This document shows positions 1-10,404 of a DNA stretch of 37,681 bases, one piece after another. Within the stretch, counting starts at the first letter, position 1. Every line of letters begins with the position of its first letter. The translations under genes were made by a program, and so were the position numbers. The notes beneath the pieces were generated by a model. The model was not told where the DNA came from and ran no database searches. It saw only the letters and a program-made list of their open reading frames with translations. The DNA lies in the IMG/VR virus record IMGVR_UViG_3300042559_001825, positions 1 to 37,681 of that record, one strand, 5' to 3'. Source of the stretch: a virus.

Positions 1-1755
1 ATTAACATTCGTGTTAATTTAGATGAAACTGAAGCATTACTTAGACAAGGTGATAAGGATATAGTATTGGACATCGCTCAACTTTTTGATGATGAGAGAA
101 ACGAAAGTAACAATTATAAAATTCACGGAAAACTAAAAATGGTTTTTAGGAATTTATATACTGGCACCACAACATATGCACCACTTAAAAGAAATTTATA
201 TTTAAACGGTGATGGTACTGAAGCTTTAACAACATATCCAGGTTCATTACCATATAATGAATTTGCGTTTCTTAGAAAAGATGTACTGAGGGAAGTTAAC
301 ATACCACAAACAGGTTCTACATTAACTACATTCACACAAAATATACAACTTACAGGTACAACATATACTGGACATACAACTACAACATCAATAGATGCTC
401 CATATAAAAATTGGAACGTTTATTTAAGCTACGCTTACGCAAAAAATTCAGACCACCCAATGGCATACACCTTAACAGGTGGAACGACTGGGTTAACATA
501 TAATTTTACGGCCAAAGATGGTATTCCTTTTAGAGTAACTGACGATGGAACATATTATGTTTTAACATCACCTGTAGAACATGGAATGTCACAAGGGGAA
601 TACGTTACACTTTCAACAACGGGTAATACTTTTTATTCAACAATAGGTACAGGAACCACAACAAACGTAACAGGTAGAACATTTTATATAGATACGGTAG
701 GTAATGAGGTACATAATTCTGAAAAATATGTTATTAGTTTATTAAAGACGGATTTTAAAAATGGGTCAACATTAGGTACTGTTGTTTTTGGTAAAAGATG
801 TATAGATAAAGATAATATAACAGGAACCACATCAGAATATTATGTCCATAAATTAAAAACACTAACAGAAACCAATGATTATATTTTAGATAAACTTGGG
901 TTCGAAACACCAATTTGGGAGGAAGAGAGAAAGTTAGTTTTTGAAACGAGTGAAGGTGATAATGATTATTTGGTGGAATTAAACAGAATGGAATCCGTTT
1001 TGTACGATTTTAAAGAACCACTTAATTTAACGGGAGTAACCAATAATTTGGGATACTCACCGACCGAAGTTTTTGTATCTGTAATTTTTAGAAATGGAAA
1101 TGGGTACTTTGACTACCCACCAAAAGTAGGTTACAAGTTTAATTTTCATAATACTTGGATTGACAATCATTTTGTTGGTACAGGATCAACAGAAACAGGA
1201 ATACCAAGTTCAACTTTCACAAGTAATATTGGTACAACAGGTTTTACTAGAGGAAATGAATTACCAATAGGTACAGTATTAACTGGTGATTTTATTGAAT
1301 ACAACAGACAAGAACTAAAAGAAAGGGTTGTTAGTCCCGCCTTTCACAAATTTAATATTAAATCAACAATTTTTAATCACGGACAAAATACCGCGTTAAC
1401 TTATGCGGGACAAAGTCCTGTTGGGTTATATTATCAACCGTATTATAAGATTAAGTTAAGACAACTATCTCCATATATTGAGACATCAAATACCGATGAC
1501 ATTTACAATTTACCAGAAAACGCCACATATTTCGAGGATGAAGGTTTATGGAAATGGAGAGACGTTTATGATATGGGTTTCATCGATATTGATGGGAACG
1601 GTATAGATTATCCATTTATTAATAACATTCATTACGTAAAAAACGATATTAATTTCTATTTAAGGAATGAGGAGTATTACACCAATAAAGAAGACGGTAT
1701 AACAAGTTTTAACAATAGAAATAACTTAAACGGAACAAATCTTACTGACTGTTAA
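1..1755 (+). CDS. Phage structural protein, 5'-truncated
   Basis: The reading frame is open from base 1, so the gene begins upstream of the window; the TTG at 67 is an internal Leu codon and not a convincing start. At least 584 residues are visible. The protein is rich in Thr, Gly, Asn and Tyr with many short beta-prone stretches, as is usual for phage tail, baseplate or fibre proteins, and it has no signal peptide or membrane segment in the visible part. It overlaps the next gene by one base (TAATG), which points to translational coupling in a structural operon. I do not recognise a specific family. The structural role is inferred from composition and from the tail-type genes downstream. Confidence 0.75.
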   Translation: MNIRVNLDETEALLRQGDKDIVLDIAQLFDDERNESNNYKIHGKLKMVFRNLYTGTTTYAPLKRNLYLNGDGTEALTTYPGSLPYNEFAFLRKDVLREVNIPQTGSTLTTFTQNIQLTGTTYTGHTTTTSIDAPYKNWNVYLSYAYAKNSDHPMAYTLTGGTTGLTYNFTAKDGIPFRVTDDGTYYVLTSPVEHGMSQGEYVTLSTTGNTFYSTIGTGTTTNVTGRTFYIDTVGNEVHNSEKYVISLLKTDFKNGSTLGTVVFGKRCIDKDNITGTTSEYYVHKLKTLTETNDYILDKLGFETPIWEEERKLVFETSEGDNDYLVELNRMESVLYDFKEPLNLTGVTNNLGYSPTEVFVSVIFRNGNGYFDYPPKVGYKFNFHNTWIDNHFVGTGSTETGIPSSTFTSNIGTTGFTRGNELPIGTVLTGDFIEYNRQELKERVVSPAFHKFNIKSTIFNHGQNTALTYAGQSPVGLYYQPYYKIKLRQLSPYIETSNTDDIYNLPENATYFEDEGLWKWRDVYDMGFIDIDGNGIDYPFINNIHYVKNDINFYLRNEEYYTNKEDGITSFNNRNNLNGTNLTDC

Positions 1756-2549
1756 TGAAAATATTAAGAAACGATAACAATAATAAAATTCTTTTACAAA
1801 AAGAACAAAGTTTCAGAACTGATGCTGGATGGGAAGGTGATATGCAAGAACTTGAAACCCAAACCTTAAAAAAGATTATTAATGTTATTGAAAACTATGA
1901 GACTGTAAGATATATACATAACCCATATACTGGATCAACGTTACCTACAGGTTTAAGACAAACGGATATTTGGTTTCAATTTTATTTTTTAAGTGGTGCA
2001 ACATATGTTCAAGACTATGACCCAACAGGATTATCTTCAAAGGAGAACGTAGAAATGTTGGCACAATTTAAAAATAGTTTTTTTAGATTAGAATTTTTTA
2101 AAACCCCAAACAACGCAGCACCAGATAGAACAAACAGAAGATTAGTTTTTGCTAAAAACTTATCATTACCGTTAGGTGAGAAATATTTTTATGAAGAATT
2201 AGGTAATTTGATTTTTAAACCAGTTTTTATGGGTTCAAACTACAGAAATTCAGAAAATATGTATCTATTTTGGTTTCAGGACGACACTGCTCTAAATGAA
2301 ACAACATTAACTGGTAATACATTTTGGATGTCTGCAAAATTCTATAACGCAGAAGACGGTTCTATTTTAGATTTTGTTAAAACTGACATCGGTTCTGCTC
2401 AAGTTAATGAATCAAACGATATGTACTATAAGGTGGTAATTGATAGAACAAACTATTCTTATGAGGTATATCGATACAATAATGGAACTCAAGGGTCTAG
2501 AATTGGTGAAAGTAATGACCCAATAAAATTCTACCAGAAAAAAGGATAA
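1755..2549 (+). CDS. Hypothetical phage structural protein
   Basis: A 264-aa protein whose ATG overlaps the stop of the preceding gene by one base, and whose own stop overlaps the next start in the same way. It is rich in aromatic residues and Asn, contains several predicted beta-strand segments (for example around residues 55-75 and 130-160), and lacks a signal peptide or transmembrane helix. No catalytic motif is visible and I do not recognise the family. Its position between two likely tail or baseplate proteins suggests a virion component made at a similar level to its neighbours. That role is inference from context only. Confidence 0.75.
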   Translation: MKILRNDNNNKILLQKEQSFRTDAGWEGDMQELETQTLKKIINVIENYETVRYIHNPYTGSTLPTGLRQTDIWFQFYFLSGATYVQDYDPTGLSSKENVEMLAQFKNSFFRLEFFKTPNNAAPDRTNRRLVFAKNLSLPLGEKYFYEELGNLIFKPVFMGSNYRNSENMYLFWFQDDTALNETTLTGNTFWMSAKFYNAEDGSILDFVKTDIGSAQVNESNDMYYKVVIDRTNYSYEVYRYNNGTQGSRIGESNDPIKFYQKKG

Positions 2550-3733
2550 TGGAACCAAATAAACACGAAATATTAAAAAAACACGTTATTGTAACCACAT
2601 TAGTTTCACTAACAAGTCAAAATTGGATAGATTCTAATAATGAATTGGTGTCGTGGACAAATAATGGAGATTACTTTGGACCAGACAGTGGTGATGTTAT
2701 TTTTAATTTGACTGGAGGGACGGTTACCACTGGTTATTACAAATGGAACGAACCAATATCGGATAGATGGAATTTAATTAAAGCCGCACCAATAAAATCT
2801 GACACCGAAACTGATAAAGAATATTTGAATAAAGTTATCTCTAAAAATTTTGAAAATTATAATCTACCACTTTATTTAGAAAGTAGTGTAGACGAAATGG
2901 GTGTTATGGTTGGATTTGATGGAGAGATTCAACAAATCGACCAAATTGTTAATTTCACATATTCGGGGGCAACAGGTTCTAAAACAATTACGTTGTATTC
3001 AACAACTAATCCTGATAAATTAAGAAAAATTGTAGATCAAGTATATTCAGTTAATTGGGGTGACGGTTCTGCAATCGTTTCGTTTCCAGTTAATAGTGGT
3101 ATCCCAAACTCTTCTTTTCCATCTACAGGACACACATATACCACAGATGGTACATATGACGTGTCAATAACATTATCAGCTCCCTGGGGGACTCAAATCG
3201 TTAAGAAACAAATTAAAGTACCAATTAACAATCCAAATACTATTAGTAACGAATTTGGAACATTTAGTGGAGTAACAATGCCAATTGAAATTGATTACAT
3301 AAATAATCTAGACAATTCAACTGACCCGACAGGAAACGCAACCATTAAATTTATGGGTATAGGTCAAAGTAGAATTGAAGAATTAAGAAAATACGGACAA
3401 ACAACATTTAATGGGGTAACGACGGGTACTACGGATGGAACTAGTTGGAGTGGTTATACATTAGACAACCTCTATTATCGTGACTTTAGTGATGGTTATA
3501 CGATGATTACAGGTAGTACATCGAGTTTTACTAAAGAAGAAGTAGTTAATAGAATGGTTACAAGAAATGAACACTTTTTGGGGTTTATTGATGAACCGAC
3601 GATATATTCTGACATTTTTGTTGAAAGAGGAAAACAAGGTGTTATGGAAAAAAATTTAAGATTAGGAGAAATTGACAACATTGGTGAGGTAGACATATAT
3701 GGAAATGGATATTTTAATGTAAGAAAACAATAA
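2549..3733 (+). CDS. Structural protein with PKD-like beta-sandwich domain
   Basis: A 394-aa protein starting at a TAATG overlap with the gene before. Residues about 140-226 look like a PKD-type immunoglobulin-like fold: a WGDGS core at 170-174, then a GHTYTTDGTYDVSITL strand pair ending near 209. PKD-like domains are common in phage tail and surface proteins, where they act as binding or spacer modules. The N-terminal 130 residues and the C-terminal region are unrecognised. The gene is followed by a short gap holding a TATTTATT promoter-like motif, so it is probably the last gene of its coupled group. The fold call is motif-based; the exact virion role is unknown. Confidence 0.75.
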   Translation: MEPNKHEILKKHVIVTTLVSLTSQNWIDSNNELVSWTNNGDYFGPDSGDVIFNLTGGTVTTGYYKWNEPISDRWNLIKAAPIKSDTETDKEYLNKVISKNFENYNLPLYLESSVDEMGVMVGFDGEIQQIDQIVNFTYSGATGSKTITLYSTTNPDKLRKIVDQVYSVNWGDGSAIVSFPVNSGIPNSSFPSTGHTYTTDGTYDVSITLSAPWGTQIVKKQIKVPINNPNTISNEFGTFSGVTMPIEIDYINNLDNSTDPTGNATIKFMGIGQSRIEELRKYGQTTFNGVTTGTTDGTSWSGYTLDNLYYRDFSDGYTMITGSTSSFTKEEVVNRMVTRNEHFLGFIDEPTIYSDIFVERGKQGVMEKNLRLGEIDNIGEVDIYGNGYFNVRKQ

Positions 3734-3739
3734 AAATTA

Positions 3740-3750
3740 TATTTATTATA
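3740..3750 (+). promoter_or_regulatory. Variant of the TATTTATA late-promoter motif
   Basis: TATTTATTATA lies 7 bases before the ATG at 3758, in the first real gap after a chain of overlapping genes. It matches seven of the eight positions of the TATTTATA motif found before seven other genes in this window. Promoter function is inferred from that recurrence. Confidence 0.4.
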
Positions 3751-3757
3751 AAAAGTT

Positions 3758-4675
3758 ATGGCAGTAGGAAGTTACGGAATAATTAGACCAGCAGATGTAT
3801 CCCCAGCGGACGTAGATGTTTTTTATCACTACGTTCCAAATAGAACATCAACTGCGGAGGTAACCTTAAAAAAGTTAAACTCTGAAGAAGTTCTTGCTCC
3901 TGTTTTTCATAACGGAGATACCACAGACAGTACCGATGCTCCAGACGTTGAAATTTTAGGTGGATTATATAGTTTAACATTAACTTCTGACGATTTTAGT
4001 GAATTAGGAATATATACACTTCACATCAGACCAAAACAAATCAGAACGTCAATCACAGATTGTGGTATTTTAGCTTCTTTACCATCTGTTAGAGGTTTAG
4101 TTATCGATTTAAGTACTGTTCCGTCTGCTGACAGAAACAAATTTACACCACAGGGATTGGTGGGTTATCGAATTGAATATTTAAATTCAAATGACAATAC
4201 CAAAGTTCCAAATTTTTATAGAATAGTAACATCATCTTTTTACTGTACTCCAGTGGTTTCAAACCTAACTAGTACAACTCAGAAGGCGATTAGATATCAA
4301 TATAGTGTGGCCGCTTCAAATTTATTATTTTTAACGGTAACACCATCTTCGGCACCATCAAGTAGACCGAATGTAGTTCCATTTATTGGGCAACCAGGAC
4401 AAAATATCATCTTAACCAATACATTCTTTAACCCAACAACGGTTGAAGTTGAAATGGTTGAACACGATTCGTCAACATTGGCTTACGCATTATATGGTAA
4501 TCAAAGTAAGGCGGTGTCTTCAGGTATCTATACCATTTATGATAACAATAACAATATCTTCAAGCAATACAATCTTTATGAAGTTAAGGATGAGTTTAAC
4601 GAAACCTTATTTGAGATTAGAGAAAACAAGACAGATATTGATGAGACATTAAATTTCGATGATATTACACAATAA
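3758..4675 (+). CDS. Hypothetical virion protein, 305 aa
   Basis: A 305-aa protein starting at the first ATG after a 24-base gap, and overlapping the next gene by one base (TAATG). The N-terminal 125 residues read as a compact domain with the core strings IRPADVSPADVD and LGIYTLHIRPKQI. The rest is Ser/Thr/Asn-rich and beta-prone, ending in an acidic Asp/Glu/Thr tail. There is no signal peptide, transmembrane helix or catalytic motif. Coupling to the 1900-aa tail-type gene suggests a baseplate or tail-associated role, but I cannot name the family. Confidence 0.75.
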   Translation: MAVGSYGIIRPADVSPADVDVFYHYVPNRTSTAEVTLKKLNSEEVLAPVFHNGDTTDSTDAPDVEILGGLYSLTLTSDDFSELGIYTLHIRPKQIRTSITDCGILASLPSVRGLVIDLSTVPSADRNKFTPQGLVGYRIEYLNSNDNTKVPNFYRIVTSSFYCTPVVSNLTSTTQKAIRYQYSVAASNLLFLTVTPSSAPSSRPNVVPFIGQPGQNIILTNTFFNPTTVEVEMVEHDSSTLAYALYGNQSKAVSSGIYTIYDNNNNIFKQYNLYEVKDEFNETLFEIRENKTDIDETLNFDDITQ

Positions 4676-7600
4676 TGGCAAGAAGAAAAGTTCCAAGTCA
4701 AGTTGCGACGGGTGCAGAAACATTTAGCGATAGTTTAGTTGGTAGACAAATTACCGATGGTACTAGTCAATTGACTAATACGAACTTTGCCATTGATCGT
4801 ATCATACCAGAAAAGGATAGTAAAAAATTTAGAACAAGTCAATTTTCAGATTTTTTAACTTTAGAGGATTTAAAAGAAGAGACCGATTCTCCCACAACAT
4901 CCGCAAAAACAAAAGAAGAAAGAAAAAAAGAAATTAAATTTAAGTCTTCTAAAAATAATGCGTCTGTTTCTATTTTCGGTTCATTAAGAAGTAGATTACT
5001 TGCTTCAATCACACGAATTATTAAGAAATTCCCTGCAACATCACTTGTTGATTCCGAGAGTTTAATTAAAAATTCAATTTACACAGCATATAATATATCT
5101 TACGATTTTAATCAGAACACTACAGAATTTACTGTAGATTTTGCGATGATTTACAATCCTTTGGATGTTTTATTTGTTAAACCAAATAGTAATGTAATTC
5201 CAACTACCGACAACGAGGTTAGAAATTTTCATTCATCATATAAAAAATATGTAATAGAAGTTTCAGGGACGACTTATCCGGTATTAACATATAGTGAACC
5301 AAATTCAAATAATGAAGTTTCATTTAAAGTTTTTGGTAAACCATTTGGAACATCATCAACATATGATTTAAATTATTTAATCAGACCAAATGATGGTATA
5401 GTTGAAGAGTTCTTTATGGGGTTAGATGATTTAGAAGAAATCCTTTTAAATAGAGAATCCACACCAAAATATAAAGCAACGTTTAAGGTTCCTAGAGATA
5501 GTTTCGATGGAGATAGAACCGAAATAACTGACGTTGAGGTTACTTGGCCAACATCTAAAGATGGGTGGAACATTAAAATTGTTGGTTTAGAATATGAAAA
5601 TTATCTAACCCAACTAACCGATTTATCAGATGAAATAGACAATTACAAATCAAACCTTTTTATAAGGTTTATGAGTGCACCTCAATTGTATGAGTTTGAT
5701 AGTGATGACAAAAAAATCGAAGCCATATTTCAATTATATGGTCAAAATTTTGACAAGGTAAAAAAATACATATCGAACATTGCAAATATGCGTAATGTTT
5801 CTTATGACGGTATCAATAATGTTCCGGATGTATTATTAAAAAATCTAGCAAACACATTAGGATTATCAACAGTTAGTCTTTTAGATGAAAAACAAGTTGA
5901 TGAACTTTTATATGTTAGACAAGATTCACAATATGAAGCAGTTAACCTTGGTACAAACATCGTTGATGCCGAATATGAATTTTACAGAAGATTATTAGTT
6001 AATTTAGTTGAGTTATATAAATCAAAAGGTACAAGAAAATCCATTGAATTTTTCCTAAAATTCTTAGGTGCTCCTGAACCAATGATTAAAATAAACGAAT
6101 TTGTTTATAAAGTAGTTGGGTTCCCTAAGTCTTTAGATTTAGAATCAGACATTTGGGATGTTATTGAGGGTACACAAGTTAATACAACTTTAACCTTTGA
6201 TGAGGACACGTTTTCTTATATAACAGGAACAACAACTTCAAAAACAACTTATGATAGAAAAGAGTATCCTGTAATTGAAAATACGATATTACCTAGAAGG
6301 GCTATCGATAGTGAAACAGATATGTTCTTCCAAAAAGGAGCTGGTTGGTATGAAAAAACATTAGACCACAGGTCTTCAATGATTTTGGATGAAGAATTGT
6401 CAAGTGGAACTTATGTTGATGGGGTATTCCAATTAACAGGTAGAACCAAAACAATTAAAACTAAATCAAAAGATTTCACATATGGTGAGGATTATTTCGA
6501 TGTATTTAGAACCTTACCTGGATTAGATACGGGATTTGACATTATTAATCAAATTGATAATAAGAAGTCACACCAAAATGATGACGGTTCAATTTATCTA
6601 TTAAACAGAAAAAACATCAGTATTAATCTATCGGCAGCTCAAGCTCTTGATTATGACATTTATAGAAAATCAAGAGAATTAAGTCTGTCGTTTGGTACTG
6701 TAACATTAACCCCACAAACGGGGGTAACCTTTGCTGAGTTTTTAAATAAAACATTAAGTGAACAAATTAAAAATTCAAACTCTGTAAAATACAAAAAGAA
6801 TTATATTATTCTTGAAGACATTTATAGAGACTACATTACCAATACAAATTTCACACCGTATAATCTTCCTGATATAAATGAGTTTATCAATAAGATGAGT
6901 CCATATTGGACACAAGTAATTGACCAATTTATACCTGCAACCACATTGTGGATGGGAGGTAATTTAATTGAGAATGGGTTATTTGGTCGTTCAAAATATC
7001 AATATAAATTTGGTTGTCAACCAAAAGAATTTATTGAGGAATTATTTCCTGATTTTGAAACTGCGATTGAGGAAGATTTAGAAACTTTACTTGGTGATGA
7101 AGATAACTTTAGAGGATTATTAAATTCGACAGGAGTTACTTATTATCCAATAATTGAAATAGATGGTGCAATCTACACTGGTAACGCAGTTGTTGTTAGT
7201 GGAATAGCCAACACAGCAAATAGTGCTAAATTATTTGACGAATGGATTTTAGATGATTGTACTTGTTACTTTGGAGGTACCGCATTATTAAACGGACCAA
7301 CAAGAACTTACACACATAAGTTACCGTTAATTTGTGACTATAAACAATACATCAACCCAGATGTTACCAAAATAAAAGAACTTTGGAGACAATCATTAAT
7401 TACATTAATTAATTTTATAAATTCAGATAACGAGATTAATGAGGCTGGATGTATCGACACTTACGAACCTTATGCCTTGGCGGCTAGATGGCCTTGTTTA
7501 AGTGGATGTACTTTAAGTGGTACAACAAAATACGGTACAACACCAAATACGTTACCTGAACCATATCAATGCGTTGGTACGGATAAGAAATTAATCGACT

Positions 7601-10377
7601 ATCAATTTTTTATTGATAATGATGGAATTGAAAAAATTAGATTCACATCAATAAAGTACGGCCCAAATGATTGTTCAGTTGAAGAATATTTTGATTATAA
7701 ATTTACATCATTAAATGAACCACAATTAACAACTTGTGGTATTGAGTTAGATTTTTCAAATGAATGTGAGAATGGTGAAACCACCACATACGTTTTAGGT
7801 AGTGAAGATGATTGTAAAATCAAAGGTAATATTACAATTAAAATAACTGGAACCACAATACCGATACAATCGGGTTCAACAATTGATTGGCCAGTATATG
7901 TACATAGAAACTGTGATTTAGGAGTTAACCAATATGAAGGATATTCAATATCGGGAGCAACAATGGATAATCCAGATGGTTGTACTATTTTATTAAGAAA
8001 CGTATATGAAGATGATGTTATTGATTTATTATTTACCGATGCAGCTAACTGTGATTTAAAAGTAAAAATTGAAGGTTTAGGTATAAAATATGTTCAAGGT
8101 GACAAGTTAAACTCAGACCCATCAGATGATATTGTTTATGAAATTGTACCAAAAATACAATATAGAGAATCTTTTAACTACGGTTTAAAAGGTGATACAA
8201 CGGTATTAGTACTTACAGGATTAACACCAACTAATTTAACAAATTATGTTGAACGTGAGGTGGTTAATTTAGTTGCTGGAAATACAATTTTATCAGCAAA
8301 TTACAAAAATTGTAATCAAATTAAAAACCAAGACATTAAGGATGGTTTATTGGAAGATGATTTCTCATTTGTTTATGAATATAATCCAATTACAATTTCA
8401 AAAATAGATTGTTTAGGTTCCGTTAAAAAGAATATTATTGTTGGTAGAACATCAACGGGGGTTTTGGAAACATTTGAAGTTTTACCAACATCAAAACTAA
8501 GAGTATATACCAATAAATCAATTACGATTGAAGAGGGTGGTAATGTTTTAATCGAGAAAAGTAGATTTTATTTCTTTGATGAAAGATTCCCAGAACAATT
8601 ACAAATTGCGGTAGAACAGATTGAACCTTGTTGTGACCACAATAATGATTATTTAGAAAAGGGTGATTTTTTAATAACGGCGGAAGGTAAATTAATTGAA
8701 GTTATATCGGTTGAATTAGATTATTGTACACCTGAAATATATTATCATATAAATGTTACGGGATCACAACCAACTAATTTAATAGTGTTTAATGGTAATA
8801 GTAATCACCAATTATTGTTACAACATAAGTATGACCAATTCAATAGATTTGATTTTAATTTAAATCAGATTTACATAACAGATTCTTGTCCAAATGGAAT
8901 ACCTGAACCTAGAGTTATTGGCTCATTACCTTGTGACATGGATGGTAATATTGCTTTAGCTTGTGGTGATGAATACCCAATTCCAACACCGACACCAACA
9001 AGTACACCAACCCCAACCAATACATCGACATCAACACCTACGTCAACACCAACTAGCACACCTACATCAACACCAACTAGTACACCAACTAGTACGCCTA
9101 CATCAACACCAACTAGTACACCAACTAGTACGCCTACGATTACACCAACAATTACTAGTACACCTACATCAACCGCAACACCAACCGAAACATTGGATTG
9201 TAACTTCGATGTGGATTTAGAAACTACAATAACAACACCAACACCTACTAATACTCCAACATCGACTTCAACATTAGATTGTGATTTCGACGTGGATTTA
9301 GATATTGTTATAATAACTCCTACACCAACCAACACACCAACTTCAACTTCTACATTAGATTGTGATTTTGGTGTAAATGTGGTTATACCAACACCAACAC
9401 CGACTATTACGCCAACAATAACCGCAACCCCAACTTCTACATTAGATTGTGATTTTGGTGTAAATGTGGTAATCCCAACACCGACCCCAACTAATACACC
9501 TACTGGTACACCAACCAATACACCTACATCAACAGAGACTGGTACACCAACAATAACTTCTACTCCAACTACAACATTAGATTGTGATTTTGGTGTAAAT
9601 GTGGTTATACCAACTCCTACTCCGACTAACACTCCAACTAGTACACCAACTTCAACTTCTACATTAGATTGTGATTTTGATGTGGACTTAGATGTGGTTA
9701 TACCAACACCAACACCAACATCAACCCCAACGTCCACTTCGACACCAACAATAACTTCAACACCAACACCAACAGAAGTTGAGTGTGTAAGTTCTTTCAC
9801 GATAACTGAGGTTTTTGACCCATCTAACGTGGTTGTTAATTATGAAATTTTTAAAATTAGTTCAAACGCTACAGGTTATGTTACGGACGGAACAACAAAT
9901 GGACAAACTTTACGTAAAACAATCGCAATTAATGGATCAAGTACTATAACTGGAGTAACAACAAATGATAGTTTATTCTTAGGTTGGAGTAATGTTAAAG
10001 GAGAAGGTAATTTAATACAAACTAATCCAGTGTTAACACATAACCCAACAAAAAATACAACATATTACGCCATCATTAAAAAGAATGCGCCGATTAGTAA
10101 AGACTTCTGTTATTACCCTGAAAATAGTGATTTAAATGATATTTGTTTGGCGTGTTTAACAACAAGAAAAATATACTTTAATTCAACCGATTATGAAAAT
10201 AGTGGATTTGAATCAATCACTTGGTATCAAGATGAAAATTTAACAATACCTGCGGATAATGGATTCTATAAAGATTCGGAAATAAATGTAGTAACACCAA
10301 TAATATACGAATTAACAACGGGCACATCAACTAAATATGGTTTATGTGGACCTGCTGGATTCATATATTGTGAATGA
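4675..10377 (+). CDS. Giant tail/baseplate protein with gpI-like region and Thr/Pro stalk
   Basis: At 1900 aa this is the largest protein here. Residues about 330-490 resemble phage tail protein I/baseplate proteins: a helical segment ending in [21 protein letters not shown], with the characteristic KGTR at 451-454. The middle (about 490-1430) is an unrecognised beta-rich, Cys-containing region. Residues about 1436-1702 form a Thr/Pro stalk of (T/S)xTPT units interrupted by six LDCxF(D/G)V modules. Residues about 1703-1790 look like an InlB/Listeria-Bacteroides B-repeat ([11 protein letters not shown] and later TTYYAII). The C-terminal 110 residues are unrecognised. The layout suggests a baseplate anchor carrying a long spike or fibre with a distal tip. 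This domain reading is by eye. Confidence 0.85.
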   Translation: MARRKVPSQVATGAETFSDSLVGRQITDGTSQLTNTNFAIDRIIPEKDSKKFRTSQFSDFLTLEDLKEETDSPTTSAKTKEERKKEIKFKSSKNNASVSIFGSLRSRLLASITRIIKKFPATSLVDSESLIKNSIYTAYNISYDFNQNTTEFTVDFAMIYNPLDVLFVKPNSNVIPTTDNEVRNFHSSYKKYVIEVSGTTYPVLTYSEPNSNNEVSFKVFGKPFGTSSTYDLNYLIRPNDGIVEEFFMGLDDLEEILLNRESTPKYKATFKVPRDSFDGDRTEITDVEVTWPTSKDGWNIKIVGLEYENYLTQLTDLSDEIDNYKSNLFIRFMSAPQLYEFDSDDKKIEAIFQLYGQNFDKVKKYISNIANMRNVSYDGINNVPDVLLKNLANTLGLSTVSLLDEKQVDELLYVRQDSQYEAVNLGTNIVDAEYEFYRRLLVNLVELYKSKGTRKSIEFFLKFLGAPEPMIKINEFVYKVVGFPKSLDLESDIWDVIEGTQVNTTLTFDEDTFSYITGTTTSKTTYDRKEYPVIENTILPRRAIDSETDMFFQKGAGWYEKTLDHRSSMILDEELSSGTYVDGVFQLTGRTKTIKTKSKDFTYGEDYFDVFRTLPGLDTGFDIINQIDNKKSHQNDDGSIYLLNRKNISINLSAAQALDYDIYRKSRELSLSFGTVTLTPQTGVTFAEFLNKTLSEQIKNSNSVKYKKNYIILEDIYRDYITNTNFTPYNLPDINEFINKMSPYWTQVIDQFIPATTLWMGGNLIENGLFGRSKYQYKFGCQPKEFIEELFPDFETAIEEDLETLLGDEDNFRGLLNSTGVTYYPIIEIDGAIYTGNAVVVSGIANTANSAKLFDEWILDDCTCYFGGTALLNGPTRTYTHKLPLICDYKQYINPDVTKIKELWRQSLITLINFINSDNEINEAGCIDTYEPYALAARWPCLSGCTLSGTTKYGTTPNTLPEPYQCVGTDKKLIDYQFFIDNDGIEKIRFTSIKYGPNDCSVEEYFDYKFTSLNEPQLTTCGIELDFSNECENGETTTYVLGSEDDCKIKGNITIKITGTTIPIQSGSTIDWPVYVHRNCDLGVNQYEGYSISGATMDNPDGCTILLRNVYEDDVIDLLFTDAANCDLKVKIEGLGIKYVQGDKLNSDPSDDIVYEIVPKIQYRESFNYGLKGDTTVLVLTGLTPTNLTNYVEREVVNLVAGNTILSANYKNCNQIKNQDIKDGLLEDDFSFVYEYNPITISKIDCLGSVKKNIIVGRTSTGVLETFEVLPTSKLRVYTNKSITIEEGGNVLIEKSRFYFFDERFPEQLQIAVEQIEPCCDHNNDYLEKGDFLITAEGKLIEVISVELDYCTPEIYYHINVTGSQPTNLIVFNGNSNHQLLLQHKYDQFNRFDFNLNQIYITDSCPNGIPEPRVIGSLPCDMDGNIALACGDEYPIPTPTPTSTPTPTNTSTSTPTSTPTSTPTSTPTSTPTSTPTSTPTSTPTSTPTITPTITSTPTSTATPTETLDCNFDVDLETTITTPTPTNTPTSTSTLDCDFDVDLDIVIITPTPTNTPTSTSTLDCDFGVNVVIPTPTPTITPTITATPTSTLDCDFGVNVVIPTPTPTNTPTGTPTNTPTSTETGTPTITSTPTTTLDCDFGVNVVIPTPTPTNTPTSTPTSTSTLDCDFDVDLDVVIPTPTPTSTPTSTSTPTITSTPTPTEVECVSSFTITEVFDPSNVVVNYEIFKISSNATGYVTDGTTNGQTLRKTIAINGSSTITGVTTNDSLFLGWSNVKGEGNLIQTNPVLTHNPTKNTTYYAIIKKNAPISKDFCYYPENSDLNDICLACLTTRKIYFNSTDYENSGFESITWYQDENLTIPADNGFYKDSEINVVTPIIYELTTGTSTKYGLCGPAGFIYCE
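8980..9778 (+). repeat. Thr/Pro-rich stalk with six LDC modules in the 1900-aa protein
   Basis: This stretch encodes runs of (T/S)xTPT built from short CCA/CCT-ACA/ACT-AGT codon blocks, broken by six copies of an LDC-x-F-(D/G)-V module near 9193, 9277, 9355, 9444, 9577 and 9664. Three of the modules (LDCDFGVNV) are almost identical in DNA. The same two-part pattern recurs in the genes at 14174 and 15271. The opposite strand reads as a long Val/Gly artefact in one frame. Confidence 0.9.
9061..9132 (+). repeat. Perfect 36-bp tandem duplication
   Basis: Two exact 36-bp copies (9061-9096 and 9097-9132) lie head to tail inside the Thr/Pro stalk and encode [12 protein letters not shown] twice. A partly matching copy precedes them. 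Exact identity including synonymous positions points to recent slippage or unequal exchange; a gain or loss keeps the reading frame. Confidence 0.85.
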
Positions 10378-10392
10378 TAAAAAATGAAATAA

Positions 10393-10400
10393 TATTTATA
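10393..10400 (+). promoter_or_regulatory. TATTTATA late-promoter-like motif
   Basis: TATTTATA ends 4 bases before the ATG at 10405, within a short AT-rich gap. If it is a -10 element, transcription would begin at about the start codon and the message would be leaderless. The function is inferred from recurrence before other structural genes. Confidence 0.5.
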
Positions 10401-10404
10401 ATAG

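Noticed and set aside
67-69. TTG at 67 as start of the first gene
   Set aside because: The frame is open without a stop to base 1, so the gene is simply cut by the window edge.
9000-9780. Possible CRISPR array because of short regular repeats
   Set aside because: Repeats are in frame with a long coding region, vary in length, lack unique spacers of constant size and have no cas genes nearby.
8871-9800. A 309-residue open frame on the - strand made of Val-Gly repeats
   Set aside because: It is the complement of the Thr/Pro stalk codons; ACC/ACA and CCA read backwards as Gly and Val. The same artefact occurs opposite 15429-16175, 14620-14826 and 22784-23059.
10393-10400. T4-type late promoters (TATAAATA) reading leftward
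   Set aside because: TATTTATA on the + strand is TATAAATA on the - strand, but no leftward gene exists anywhere in the window, and the motif keeps a tight distance to + strand start codons.
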